Shown one piece after another: positions 8,117-18,700 of a DNA stretch of 64,000 nt (positions are counted from its first letter, which is position 1; every line of letters starts with the position of its first letter). Below the pieces are notes generated by a model. The model saw only the letters and a list, made by a program, of their open reading frames with translations. It was not told the DNA's origin and made no database searches. Made by a program: the position numbers and the translations under genes. The stretch is from an uncultured Clostridia bacterium (lineage in GTDB: Bacteria > Bacillota > Clostridia > Monoglobales > Monoglobaceae), in contig CANQQJ010000002.1 in NCBI GenBank assembly GCA_947625905.1, positions 1 through 64,000 on the forward strand. Reading direction: 5' to 3'.

Positions 8117-9739
8117 ATGGCCGTTAAATACGTTTTCGTGACCGGCGGAGTTGTGTCCGGCATAGGCAAGGGCATAACCGCGGCGTCGCTGGGCAGACTG
8201 CTTAAGTCCAGGGGCCTGAGGGTCACGATACAGAAATTTGACCCCTACATAAATATAGACCCGGGAACCATGAGCCCGTACCAGCACGGCGAGGTGTTCG
8301 TCACCGACGACGGAGCCGAGACAGACCTTGACCTGGGCCACTACGAGAGATTTATCGACGAGAGCCTGACAAAAAACAGCAATATCACCACCGGCAAGGT
8401 TTACCACTCGGTCATCACCAAGGAGCGCCAGGGCGCGTACCTGGGCGGAACGGTCCAGGTAATACCCCACATCACCGACGAGATCAAGCAGAAGATCTAC
8501 GACGTGGGCGACGAGGGCGAGTCGGACGTGGTCATCACCGAGATCGGCGGAACGGTCGGCGATATCGAGAGCCAGCCGTTTCTGGAGGCGATACGCCAGG
8601 TGGCCTACGACAAGGGCAGAAAAAACGTTATGTATATCCATGTGACGCTGGTGCCTTACCTCAAGACATCGGGCGAGCTCAAGTCAAAGCCCACGCAGCA
8701 CAGCGTCAAGGAGCTTTTGAGCATAGGAATACAGCCCGACATGCTGATCTGCCGCAGCGAGGTGCCGCTTGAGGATTCCCAGCGCGATAAGATAGCGCTG
8801 TTCTGCAATGTGGACCGCGACTGCGTTTTCCAGAACCTCAACTGCGACACGATCTACGACGTGCCGATCATGCTTGAGAACCAGAACCTTTCGGGAAAGG
8901 TCTGCGAGAGACTGGGAATCGAGACCCCGGAGCCCGACCTCCACGAGTGGTACGATATAATAAAACGGGTGAACAGCCTTGACAAAAAGGTCAAGATCGC
9001 GCTGGTCGGAAAGTACGTGGCGCTGCACGATGCGTATCTCAGCGTCGCGGAGGCGCTGCACCACGGTGGCTACGCCTGCGGCGCCGAGGTCGAGATCGAC
9101 TGGGTGGACGCCGAGGAGGTAAACGACGACAACGTGCGCGAGCGCATCGGAGACGCGGACGGAATTCTGGTTCCCGGCGGATTCGGCGACCGGGGCATAG
9201 ACGGCAAGATCTCGGCTATCAAATACGCCAGAAAGAACAAGGTGCCATATCTGGGCATATGCCTGGGCATGCAGCTGGCGGTGGTTGAGTTCGCCAGAAA
9301 CGTCGCGGGGCTCAAGGGGGCGCACAGCTCGGAGCTTGATCCCGACACGCCGTATCCGGTCATCGACCTGATGCCCGAGCAGAAAAATATTTCCGACATG
9401 GGCGGAACGATGAGGCTCGGAGCTTATCCATGCAAGATAAGAGAGAACAGCAGGTTCGCCTCCGAGGCGTACGGCGGATTTGAAAAGATAAAAGAGAGAC
9501 ACAGACACAGATACGAGATGAATAACGACTTCATCAAAGATCTGACCGATATGGGGCTTGTGATAGCGGGTACCTCGCCGGACAATCGTCTGGTTGAGAT
9601 CATTGAGGTAAAGGATCATCCCTGGTTCGTGGGCGTGCAGTTCCACCCGGAATTTAAATCCAGACCCAACAAACCGCACCCGTTATTTAAGCAATTTATA
9701 TATAATTCGCTACTTTGTTCACAAAAAACTGTTAAATAA
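8117..9739 (+). CDS. pyrG: CTP synthase
   Basis: The enzyme aminates UTP to CTP using glutamine. The 540-residue protein has the N-terminal synthase domain ([17 protein letters not shown], Walker-like loop at residues 3-19; [21 protein letters not shown]). It continues with a C-terminal class I glutamine amidotransferase domain holding GICLGMQ (catalytic Cys near residue 381) and the His-Pro-Glu of FHPEF near 515. I choose the ATG at 8117 behind AAGGGGGAG; the reading frame is open further upstream but without a start context. It is transcribed alone from the promoter at 8030. Confidence 0.98.
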   Translation: MAVKYVFVTGGVVSGIGKGITAASLGRLLKSRGLRVTIQKFDPYINIDPGTMSPYQHGEVFVTDDGAETDLDLGHYERFIDESLTKNSNITTGKVYHSVITKERQGAYLGGTVQVIPHITDEIKQKIYDVGDEGESDVVITEIGGTVGDIESQPFLEAIRQVAYDKGRKNVMYIHVTLVPYLKTSGELKSKPTQHSVKELLSIGIQPDMLICRSEVPLEDSQRDKIALFCNVDRDCVFQNLNCDTIYDVPIMLENQNLSGKVCERLGIETPEPDLHEWYDIIKRVNSLDKKVKIALVGKYVALHDAYLSVAEALHHGGYACGAEVEIDWVDAEEVNDDNVRERIGDADGILVPGGFGDRGIDGKISAIKYARKNKVPYLGICLGMQLAVVEFARNVAGLKGAHSSELDPDTPYPVIDLMPEQKNISDMGGTMRLGAYPCKIRENSRFASEAYGGFEKIKERHRHRYEMNNDFIKDLTDMGLVIAGTSPDNRLVEIIEVKDHPWFVGVQFHPEFKSRPNKPHPLFKQFIYNSLLCSQKTVK

Positions 9740-9782
9740 TTTGGTTATTTTGTTACAATTGTGTGAAAAGCTAAAATACTTA

Positions 9783-9812
9783 TTGACAATTTGCCCTATT
9801 TGGTGTTATAAT
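9783..9812 (+). promoter_or_regulatory. Promoter of S-layer gene
   Basis: TTGACA and TATAAT are separated by 18 bases. The start near 9819 leaves a leader of about 115 nt before the S-layer protein, a common arrangement for highly expressed, stable messages. Confidence 0.75.
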
Positions 9813-9935
9813 CTGTAGTAAGCTAAGAAAAAAGTATGATAGGATAAAAATGTTCTGTTCATATTTTGCTTGGCTCGATAATTAATTTTGTAAAAAAAAT
9901 TAAAATTTTAATATTTTAAGGAGGATTTGAGACAT

Positions 9936-12900
9936 ATGAGAAATCTCAAAAAGGTGATTGCCTTAGTAGCGGTGTTTGCTATGTTGGTAAGCACAGTTGC
10001 GTTTGCGGCTACATTTGATGATGTTGCTGAGAACGATACATACGCTGCGGCAATCGAAACATTAAACCAGCTTGGCATTTTGACAGGCGACGATGCAAAC
10101 AATGACGGCGTTATGAGCTTCCGTCCCAACGACACTATCACAAGAGCTGAGATCACAGCTATCATTGCGAGAATGCAGGGTCGTACAGGCGCGGTTGCTC
10201 AGACAGAGACAATCTTTAAGGATGTTCCCGCCAGCCACTGGGCTTCCGGTTATATCCAGGCGGCTACAAGCACACAGATAATCAACGGTTACGGCGACGG
10301 TAACTTTGGTCCCGATGATAACGTTCTGTATCAGGATGTTGTTAAGATGATCATGGAGACACTGGGTTACAAGAACTACGCTCTCGAGAACGGCGGATAT
10401 CCCGTAGGATATGAGATCGCTGCTCAGAGACAGAAGGTTCTGGACGGTGTTATCGGCGGCGCTGACGGCGTTGAGGCTACAAGAGGAATGGTTGCTCAGA
10501 TGGTTGACAACGCTATCGAGGCACCTTTGATGGACAGAATGGCTTACGGCGGCAACGGCCAGTACGTAATCTATGACGGCACATGGCAGCCCATGAGAAC
10601 CTGCCTGAGCGAGTACCTCGGCATCACCAAGCTGAGAGGTAACGTTGTATCCAACGAGGTTACAGGCTTAAACGGCGCTATGAGCGTTAACTCCTACAGA
10701 GACGAGACAGTTAGAATCGCTCTGACAGACCTCTTTAAGGTTCAGTCGAACAACTATGACACACCTTATGAAGGCTACAATCCCGAGTATGATTTCTATG
10801 TTGGCACGACAAACGCTGCGGATTACTTCGGTTATGATGTAACAGCTTATGCCCGCACAAACGGCACAGATATCGCTACTCTGATTTCTATCATCCCCAC
10901 AGAGGGACAGAACTCTTCGGCTACATTCAACATCGATCAGTTCAGCTACTATGACACAACAAATCGTCCCGCTCTGTACTACATGAGAGGCGAGAATGAC
11001 AGAACACCCACAAGACTGCCCATCGATGATAACGGCGCTTACGTTGTTTACAACGGAATCTGCGGTTATGACATCGCAAGCGTATTCGCTCCTCAGGGCG
11101 ACGCCAACAACACCAACTACAAGGTTGCTGCTGACAGCGCTTACAGCGGACAGGTTACACTGATAGACAACAACCAGACAGCAGGTTATGACTTCATCTT
11201 CGTTGACCTCGCGGTAGGCGGCGTAGTTGAGGAGCTGTCGAACAGAGGCATCCTTTCCTTCAAGAACGCCGTAGGCGACAGAGGCAAGGACAACCTGGTT
11301 AACAGAGTTGAGTTTGAGTCTACAGCTAACAACGCTTACATCAAGATCACAAAGGACGGTCAGCCCTACGATTATACACAGCTCAAGGAGTGGGATGTAC
11401 TTTCTATCGTAGCTAACACTTCAAACAGCGGCAGCGAGTACTATGACATCGAGGTTCTTAACGGCGATGCTACAGCTATCGCGGGCACAGTTAACCGTGT
11501 GGTTACTTCGGATACATCGTCTACAGGATCCGCTTACGAGATCAACGGTACAGCTTATGACGTAGCCGAGGGCGCTTACACACCTTCAACTATCAGAGCC
11601 GGTTCGTCGGGTACATTCTATGTTGACAAGTACGGCAAGATCGTTGCTTACAACAGAGACCTGAACGCTACAAGCGGCACAGGCGCTAACTACGCTTACA
11701 TTCTGAACGCAGAGCTTGCTTCCGGTAACTTCGGCGAGACAGCTCCCGTTATCCAGTTCGTATACAAGGACGGTAATGTGAATACAGCTAACTTCGCTCA
11801 GAACGTTACTATCTACAATCCGACACCCGAATTCGTAGACGGCGGCACAACCAGCGACTACATCACATATCAGTATAAGAACCACGACAACGTTCAGGAC
11901 GCTCTTGATTCAATGATAGGTCAGATCGTTACTCTGAGCGCTTCCAGCGGCTCGATCAGATCGATCACTCTGCCTTATGACAATCAGCCGGGCGTTGATG
12001 CTGATTCCACACTGGATCTCCTGGCCGGCGTTGACCAGTTCACATACGATCAGGAAACTCAGGAACTGAGAATCGGCACAAAGAGAATCGACGTAACTCA
12101 GGATACAACAGTATTCTTCATCGGCAGACCCGGTGACAACTTCAAGTATGGCGAGTCCGCTTCCGGTCTGCCTACAGAAGACTGCACAGTTACAAACGGT
12201 TCTAACCTCGTAACAATGGACGGTAACGCAGCTGTTGCATACTCGAACGCTAACACCAACGGATATGCTGACGTAGTAGTTCTCTACAACACAGATATCG
12301 CCACAAGCCCCGAGTCCGGCGTTGCTATGATAACATCTGTCGGCGAAGGCTCAAACGGCACTCTGTCCGTAAGCTACTATCAGAACGGCGAGCTCATCCA
12401 GGCTCAGACATCCGAGGACTTCAACGATGCTGACCTGACAAGAGACACTCAGGCCGGTTCACTGTTCAAGTTCGGTAAGACCGGTGATTATATCACATCG
12501 GCTACACCTTACCTGACATTCGATGGCGACATCAGATCCGACATCACAAGCGGCGGCGCTAACCCCGGTGTTCCGCAGATCAACAGACTGTATCCCGGAA
12601 CAACTGATGAGGTTGTTACATTCGGTGCTGTTGTTGGAAGAAACGGCAACAGAGTAAGAATCGCTCCCATGGAGGAAGGCGACGTTCTGCCCGACTTTAA
12701 CAACATCACATCTGTATCGCTCAACAACGTACAGGCTAACTACTACGTATATGACGCTTCCAGAAGCAGCAGATCCAGAGTAGGTCTGGGCGGCATCGGC
12801 GACATCTATGTTGACCGTTACCTCGCCGGCGACGAAGGCGTTACAACAAACGACGTAATCACCTACGGCAGCTTCTCAGAGCAGAACCCCGTAGCCGGAA

Positions 12901-12992
12901 TGCTCGACTATGTATATGTAAGAACATACGAGAGAACAGGCGACGTAGTTATCTACATGCAGCGTCAGTATGAGTACACGGTTGTTAAATAA
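9936..12992 (+). CDS. Major S-layer protein with SLH domains
   Basis: The 1018-residue protein has a signal peptide (MRNLKKVIALVAVFAMLVST, cut near VAFA-AT) and then SLH cell-wall anchoring repeats. The first covers about residues 25-80 (FDDVAENDTYAAAIETL, FRPNDTITRAE) and the second about 85-145 (FKDVPASHWASGYI, GYGDGNFGPD). A third near 150-200 is degenerate. The remaining 800 residues are rich in Thr, Asn, Asp and Tyr, as in crystalline surface arrays, and have no enzyme motif. Codon use is strongly skewed to GCT, GTT, ACA and GAC forms, unlike its GCG-rich neighbours, which indicates very high expression. I choose ATG 9936, 11 bases after AAGGAGG; an earlier TTG lies inside the ribosome site. 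Confidence 0.88.
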   Translation: MRNLKKVIALVAVFAMLVSTVAFAATFDDVAENDTYAAAIETLNQLGILTGDDANNDGVMSFRPNDTITRAEITAIIARMQGRTGAVAQTETIFKDVPASHWASGYIQAATSTQIINGYGDGNFGPDDNVLYQDVVKMIMETLGYKNYALENGGYPVGYEIAAQRQKVLDGVIGGADGVEATRGMVAQMVDNAIEAPLMDRMAYGGNGQYVIYDGTWQPMRTCLSEYLGITKLRGNVVSNEVTGLNGAMSVNSYRDETVRIALTDLFKVQSNNYDTPYEGYNPEYDFYVGTTNAADYFGYDVTAYARTNGTDIATLISIIPTEGQNSSATFNIDQFSYYDTTNRPALYYMRGENDRTPTRLPIDDNGAYVVYNGICGYDIASVFAPQGDANNTNYKVAADSAYSGQVTLIDNNQTAGYDFIFVDLAVGGVVEELSNRGILSFKNAVGDRGKDNLVNRVEFESTANNAYIKITKDGQPYDYTQLKEWDVLSIVANTSNSGSEYYDIEVLNGDATAIAGTVNRVVTSDTSSTGSAYEINGTAYDVAEGAYTPSTIRAGSSGTFYVDKYGKIVAYNRDLNATSGTGANYAYILNAELASGNFGETAPVIQFVYKDGNVNTANFAQNVTIYNPTPEFVDGGTTSDYITYQYKNHDNVQDALDSMIGQIVTLSASSGSIRSITLPYDNQPGVDADSTLDLLAGVDQFTYDQETQELRIGTKRIDVTQDTTVFFIGRPGDNFKYGESASGLPTEDCTVTNGSNLVTMDGNAAVAYSNANTNGYADVVVLYNTDIATSPESGVAMITSVGEGSNGTLSVSYYQNGELIQAQTSEDFNDADLTRDTQAGSLFKFGKTGDYITSATPYLTFDGDIRSDITSGGANPGVPQINRLYPGTTDEVVTFGAVVGRNGNRVRIAPMEEGDVLPDFNNITSVSLNNVQANYYVYDASRSSRSRVGLGGIGDIYVDRYLAGDEGVTTNDVITYGSFSEQNPVAGMLDYVYVRTYERTGDVVIYMQRQYEYTVVK

Positions 12993-13059
12993 TTAATTAC
13001 CGAATTATGAGAGGTCCCGAAAGGGAGCACTCAATAAAACAGTAATGTTTTGATTTTTG

Positions 13060-14790
<1,731 letters not shown>

Positions 14791-14982
14791 CTATTTGTCA
14801 GCCCCTTCATCAAAAAATTTTTCATTATCCATAAGGTGAACAAGTTTGGCGGACAACGCCCTTTGTCCGTCATACACTCCCTTAAAGCGGTAAACAGTTC
14901 CGCCTATTTCAAGAGACAGCACTATATCGGGCAGAGAACAGGCGGAAGGATTTTTAGTCTTTATCGGCTCGGAATAATTCAT
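14791..14982 (-). CDS. Small TnpW-like transposon protein
   Basis: This 63-residue protein precedes the recombinase by 75 bases in the same direction. Its core (LSLEIGGTVYRFKGVYDG followed by a helix ending KLVHLMDNEKF) resembles the short beta-beta-alpha TnpW-type proteins encoded next to TndX-like recombinases. The start is supported by GGAGTG ten bases upstream. A regulatory or excision-assisting role is inferred from position only. The similarity is weak. Confidence 0.45.
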   Translation of the reverse strand: MNYSEPIKTKNPSACSLPDIVLSLEIGGTVYRFKGVYDGQRALSAKLVHLMDNEKFFDEGADK

Positions 14983-15028
14983 ATATTAAAACACTCCAAT
15001 TATAAAAATATTGATTTTTCATATGAAT

Positions 15029-15057
15029 ATCTAACCTCAAAAACGAAAGAATTTCAA
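15029..15057 (-). promoter_or_regulatory. Possible promoter of recombinase operon
   Basis: On the minus strand TTGAAA is followed after 17 bases by TTAGAT, about 40 bases before the small gene. The -10 box is imperfect. Two palindromic sites lie 80-200 bases upstream. Confidence 0.35.
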
Positions 15058-15122
15058 GCGGATAAGACCTAAAACAGTACAAAAAATATCGACATAATTC
15101 GGAAAACGGATAAAATATAAGA

Positions 15123-15224
15123 TAATAGCAAGCACAGCAAGTGTGGCCACACTTTTAATAAAAGATTTGCCTATGCCTGCTATTTTGAGAGAATAGCAAG
15201 CACAGCAAATGTGTACACACTTGC
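15123..15224. repeat. Two palindromic direct repeats upstream of recombinase
   Basis: Two copies of ATAGCAAGCACAGCAA lie 68 bases apart, each running into a palindrome. The first is AAGTGTGGCCACACTT (15139-15154, perfect). The second is centred on TGTGTACACA within 15205-15224 (one mismatch over 20 bases). They look like binding sites for a dimeric protein: an operator of the recombinase operon, or recombinase core or accessory sites. Confidence 0.6.
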
Positions 15225-15261
15225 GAATTTTCACTCATTCGCCTCCCGCTGCGAATATTGT

Positions 15262-15283
15262 AAAAATTGGGAGTCTCTCCCAA
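15262..15283 (-). terminator. Minus-strand terminator ahead of RNA leader
   Basis: TTGGGAG and CTCCCAA form a seven-pair stem with a three-base loop. On the minus strand it is followed by TTTTTA. It would stop transcription coming leftward out of the RNA leader region, that is, a possible antisense transcript. It may instead be a remnant of an older leader unit. Confidence 0.45.
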
Positions 15284-15310
15284 ACCCTGATATTGTTTTT
15301 GATATTTTCG

Positions 15311-15339
15311 TTGACTATAACTCCGTATTGTGCTATAAT
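15311..15339 (+). promoter_or_regulatory. Promoter of tandem structured leader
   Basis: TTGACT and TATAAT are 17 bases apart. The predicted start at 15346 is the first base of helix P1 of unit A, so the RNA would begin precisely with the structured unit. The spacer contains CTCCGTATTGTG, the same 12 bases as the terminator loop of unit B. Confidence 0.7.
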
Positions 15340-15345
15340 ATTTTT

Positions 15346-15537
15346 ACCACACAAAATTAAATATTTGCGCTTTGCATTTTTGTTGCAAATAGTATGTATT
15401 TTTTGTCTTTAGGCAAAAATACAAGCTCTACTTTCGCATACTTTTTGTGATATGTAAAGTACGAATAATTTTGTGTGGTAGCAAATTGGAGCTATGTATT
15501 TTTCGTGTGTGGTTCCGTTTGTGACCACACACTTTTT
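15346..15537 (+). ncRNA. Structured leader RNA unit A with terminator
   Basis: Helix P1 pairs ACCACACAAAATT (15346-15358) with AATTTTGTGTGGT (15467-15479), 13 perfect pairs. It encloses a P2 with one mismatch and a P3 hairpin (TGTATTTTT with AAAAATACA), plus an asymmetric bulge CTCTACTTTCGCAT 3' of P3. After P1 come AGCAA, GGAG and ATTTTTC blocks. A terminator hairpin (GTGTGTGGT with ACCACACAC, 15505-15532, then a T run) follows, whose loop TTCCG can pair with the upstream TGGAG. The same plan is repeated in unit B with compensating base changes. I recognise no described riboswitch or ncRNA class. Confidence 0.6.
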
Positions 15538-15587
15538 ATTTTATAAAAATACTTGCTATTTTTTTCGAGGTGTGGTATATTTAATTT

Positions 15588-15747
15588 GCGACATAAGTTA
15601 ATATTTTGACATGATATGTATTTTTCATTGGTAAAAATGCATACTCTTATTTTCACATGCTCATGTCAAAAGTATTGAAAACTTGTGTCGCAGCAATTCG
15701 GAGTTGCATTTTTCATGCGTTGCTCCGTATTGTGGCAACGCATTTTT
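15588..15747 (+). ncRNA. Structured leader RNA unit B with terminator
   Basis: P1 pairs GCGACATAAGTT (15588-15599) with AACTTGTGTCGC (15680-15691). P2 pairs TTTTGACATGA with TCATGTCAAAA. P3 pairs TATGTATTTTT with AAAAATGCATA. The bulge CTCTTATTTTCACAT matches that of unit A. The AGCAA, GGAG and ATTTTTC blocks recur, followed by a terminator stem ATGCGTTGC/GCAACGCAT (15715-15743) and T run. The loop CTCCG is fully complementary to the upstream CGGAG. The terminator ends 20 bases before the start codon of the surface protein, so read-through here would control that gene. Confidence 0.6.
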
Positions 15748-15768
15748 ATTATATGGAGGTATGATGTT

Positions 15769-18700
15769 ATGAAAAGGATTTTAAGTTTAGTTCTGGTGCT
15801 CGTGCTTATGTCAATGATTATCACTGTGCCGACCGTGGCAAGCGCTGAGACAGGAGTCGACACAAATACTGAAATCGCGGTATACAACATACATATAGGT
15901 GATTATATTAAGATGGGAACGTATTATGACGAACCGATCCTGTGGCGCTGTGTGGGTATAGATGAAAAAGGACCTCTTATTTTTTCTGATAAAATAATTT
16001 GCATAAAGCCTTTTGACGCTGCGGGAGAGGCAAATATAACAACCGGTTCTCATGGCAGAGATTCTGGCAGAAAATCTTGGGGATCAAACTATTGGGGCGA
16101 TAGCAATATGCGCTCATGGCTTAATTCAAATGCGTCTGCGGGAAACGTAAATTGGCTGTGCGGCAATCCGCCAGACGCGTCTCACGTATGGAACGGATGG
16201 AACGATTACGACCAAGAAGCGGGATTTTTGACGAACTTCACGCAAGAAGAGCTTAAAGCAATAAAAGAAGTGACACAAAAGTCGATTTTATCATACCCAG
16301 AAATAGATGCCGGAATGGTAAAAATTGGAAATGAAAAGCTAAGATATGTTACAGATATAGCAGATGTGGTTGCAAATTATGATAGCGCCTACTCAGAATA
16401 TATATCCGATAAAATGTTTCTGCTTGATATAAAGCAAATATATATGGTGTATAATAATAGAAACATTTTGGGTGATTATTATATAGGCAGACTTAGCAGT
16501 AAAGCGGTGAAATATTCTGAGTATTCTGTTCCTGATAATTATATTAATGGAAAATGGAATTACTGGCTTCGCACTCCAGACGCAGATTATAATCGTCTAA
16601 TGCGTTGTGTTCAATCGGATGGTTGTATTGATATTGCTAACGCATATCATGATGGTAACAACAATGGAAATCTTGGAGTGCGTCCTGCTTTTTATTTAAA
16701 TCAGGCAACTACAAGCTTTAAATCAGGATCGGGCATCGAAACAGACCCATATATTGTTGATGATACCAATTCGGGCGGAAGTTTAAGCCCAGACAAGGCG
16801 CCGATAATTAAATCGGCAAAGATGACATACGGCGGAGAGACTTATGATATACTGAAGCAGGCGGTGACCGTAGAGGAGGACAGCGGCGCGGACGCGACAA
16901 TAGAGGCGACAGCGGATGATAACGGCTGCAAAAACGTGCATGTTTACGTGACGCAGGGAGTCGGAACCGAGGTTGATATAACGGGGGTCTGCAAAGATAT
17001 AAAGCCCGGAAAAGATTTTTCCGCGAACAAAGATATATACATTCTTGCGATAGACGAGGACACCGGAAAATCGACATCAAAAAAGACCAAGCTCAAGATA
17101 TCGTCATTGGCGAGCGGCAAGCTCGGAGGCCAGAGCGGCGTTGAAGGACTTAATTTTAAGCTTGGCGGCGACACGGGCTTTACCATACCAGACAGCGTGC
17201 CCGTTTTTGGCGGCACGGAGATCAATTGGGAATTTGACTTTATTCCCATTTCGGTCGAGTATGACAGAGAAGACAACAACAAAATAAACGTCGTTTTCGG
17301 AACCAATATAACAAAGACCAAGGATGGCGAGCGGGAATATTTCAGCGATTTTAATTTTAAAGAATACAAAAAAAGTATTAAAAAAGCGGCGAGTAAGCAG
17401 AATAGAACGCTAAAACAGCTTAGAAACGACTTTAAGATGTCCGATGACATAAAAATGAGTATGTTTGGCGGAAATCTGCTCGGCGGAGGCTCCGGAGAGA
17501 AAGGCAGCAGCGTTGATGTGGCGGGATACGCCGAGATGCACATGACCGAAAATGGACTGCAGTTCACCGAGGGACAACTCTGCGTGAATGTTGAGTTTAC
17601 GTATAACTATCAGGGTCAGATATTCATTTGGGTGGTGCCGCTCTATTACGAGTTCGGCGGCGGAGCCGGAGTTGGATTTGAGGGTGGCATGAAGGACGTC
17701 AATCCCATATCATTCTCGCCGGAGTTTGAGGCGTATCTCACCGGCAAGATAATGGGCTCGATAGGCGGCGGAGTCGGAATCGCCAAGGTCGCGACGGCGG
17801 GCGCCGCGGGCGAGGCCGCACTGAACCTCAAAAAAAGCCTCCAAAACTCGTATTTCAAAGCCGATGTTGACGGAAGCGCTAATTTCAACGTCAAGGTGTT
17901 CGGCAAAGAAGTCGCGAAAAAAATTTTCGCGAGCGGCAATTTCCTGATCTACGAGACAGGGAACAGCAAGGGTATGCTGAACAAGCTCAAGGCGTCTGCC
18001 GCAGAAGCCGACGATATGTTCGGCTTTGACGTGAACGCGGTTTATGAAAACGAGCCTCGCGGCTATATCAAAACTCCGACGCTGTGGCTCGGTTCCGAGC
18101 CCGAGGCGGAAGCGGCGGCGGAATACAGCAATAAAAATTTAAAGCGGCTGGCCGAAAATATTTATACCGAGTGCGCTCCGCAGATATGCGAAGCGGGCGG
18201 CGAAAAGATCATGATAATGCAGTGGGATGATCCGAGCAGAAGCGACGCCGACAGAACGATGCTCGTATATTCGGTTTATGACGAGGCAAGCGGTACATGG
18301 TCGGAACCGACTTCGGTCGACGATGACGGAACAGCGGATTTCTACCCGTGTTTCAGAGACGGCTATCTCGTATGGCAGAACGAAAAAACAACGCTTTCGG
18401 ACAATATGACGCTTACCGATATAGCGAAGCTCGGCGAGATATGTGTTTCAAAATGGAACGGAAACGGCTTTGACAAGCCCGCAAGAATAACCGACAACAA
18501 CAGCCTTGACACTCAGCCGCAGATCGCCGTATCGGACGAGGGCGCGAGCGTTGTGTGGACGACGAACACGGACAATGATATAATGGGAATAACGGGAAGC
18601 AACAGCATTATGCGCTCCGATTTTGATGGCGCGGCATGGAGTGCACCGCGCGAGATAAGATCTGGGCTTAACGCTATAACCAACATAACGGCGGGCAGCG

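Noticed and set aside
15346-15747. Leader units as a retron or group II intron RNA
   Set aside because: No reverse transcriptase is nearby, and no intron domain V or msr/msd features were recognised.
15769-16740. Diversity-generating retroelement target in the DUF6273-like head
   Set aside because: The YWLRTP and GVRPAF pattern resembles C-type-lectin variable proteins, but no reverse transcriptase and no template repeat were found in the window.
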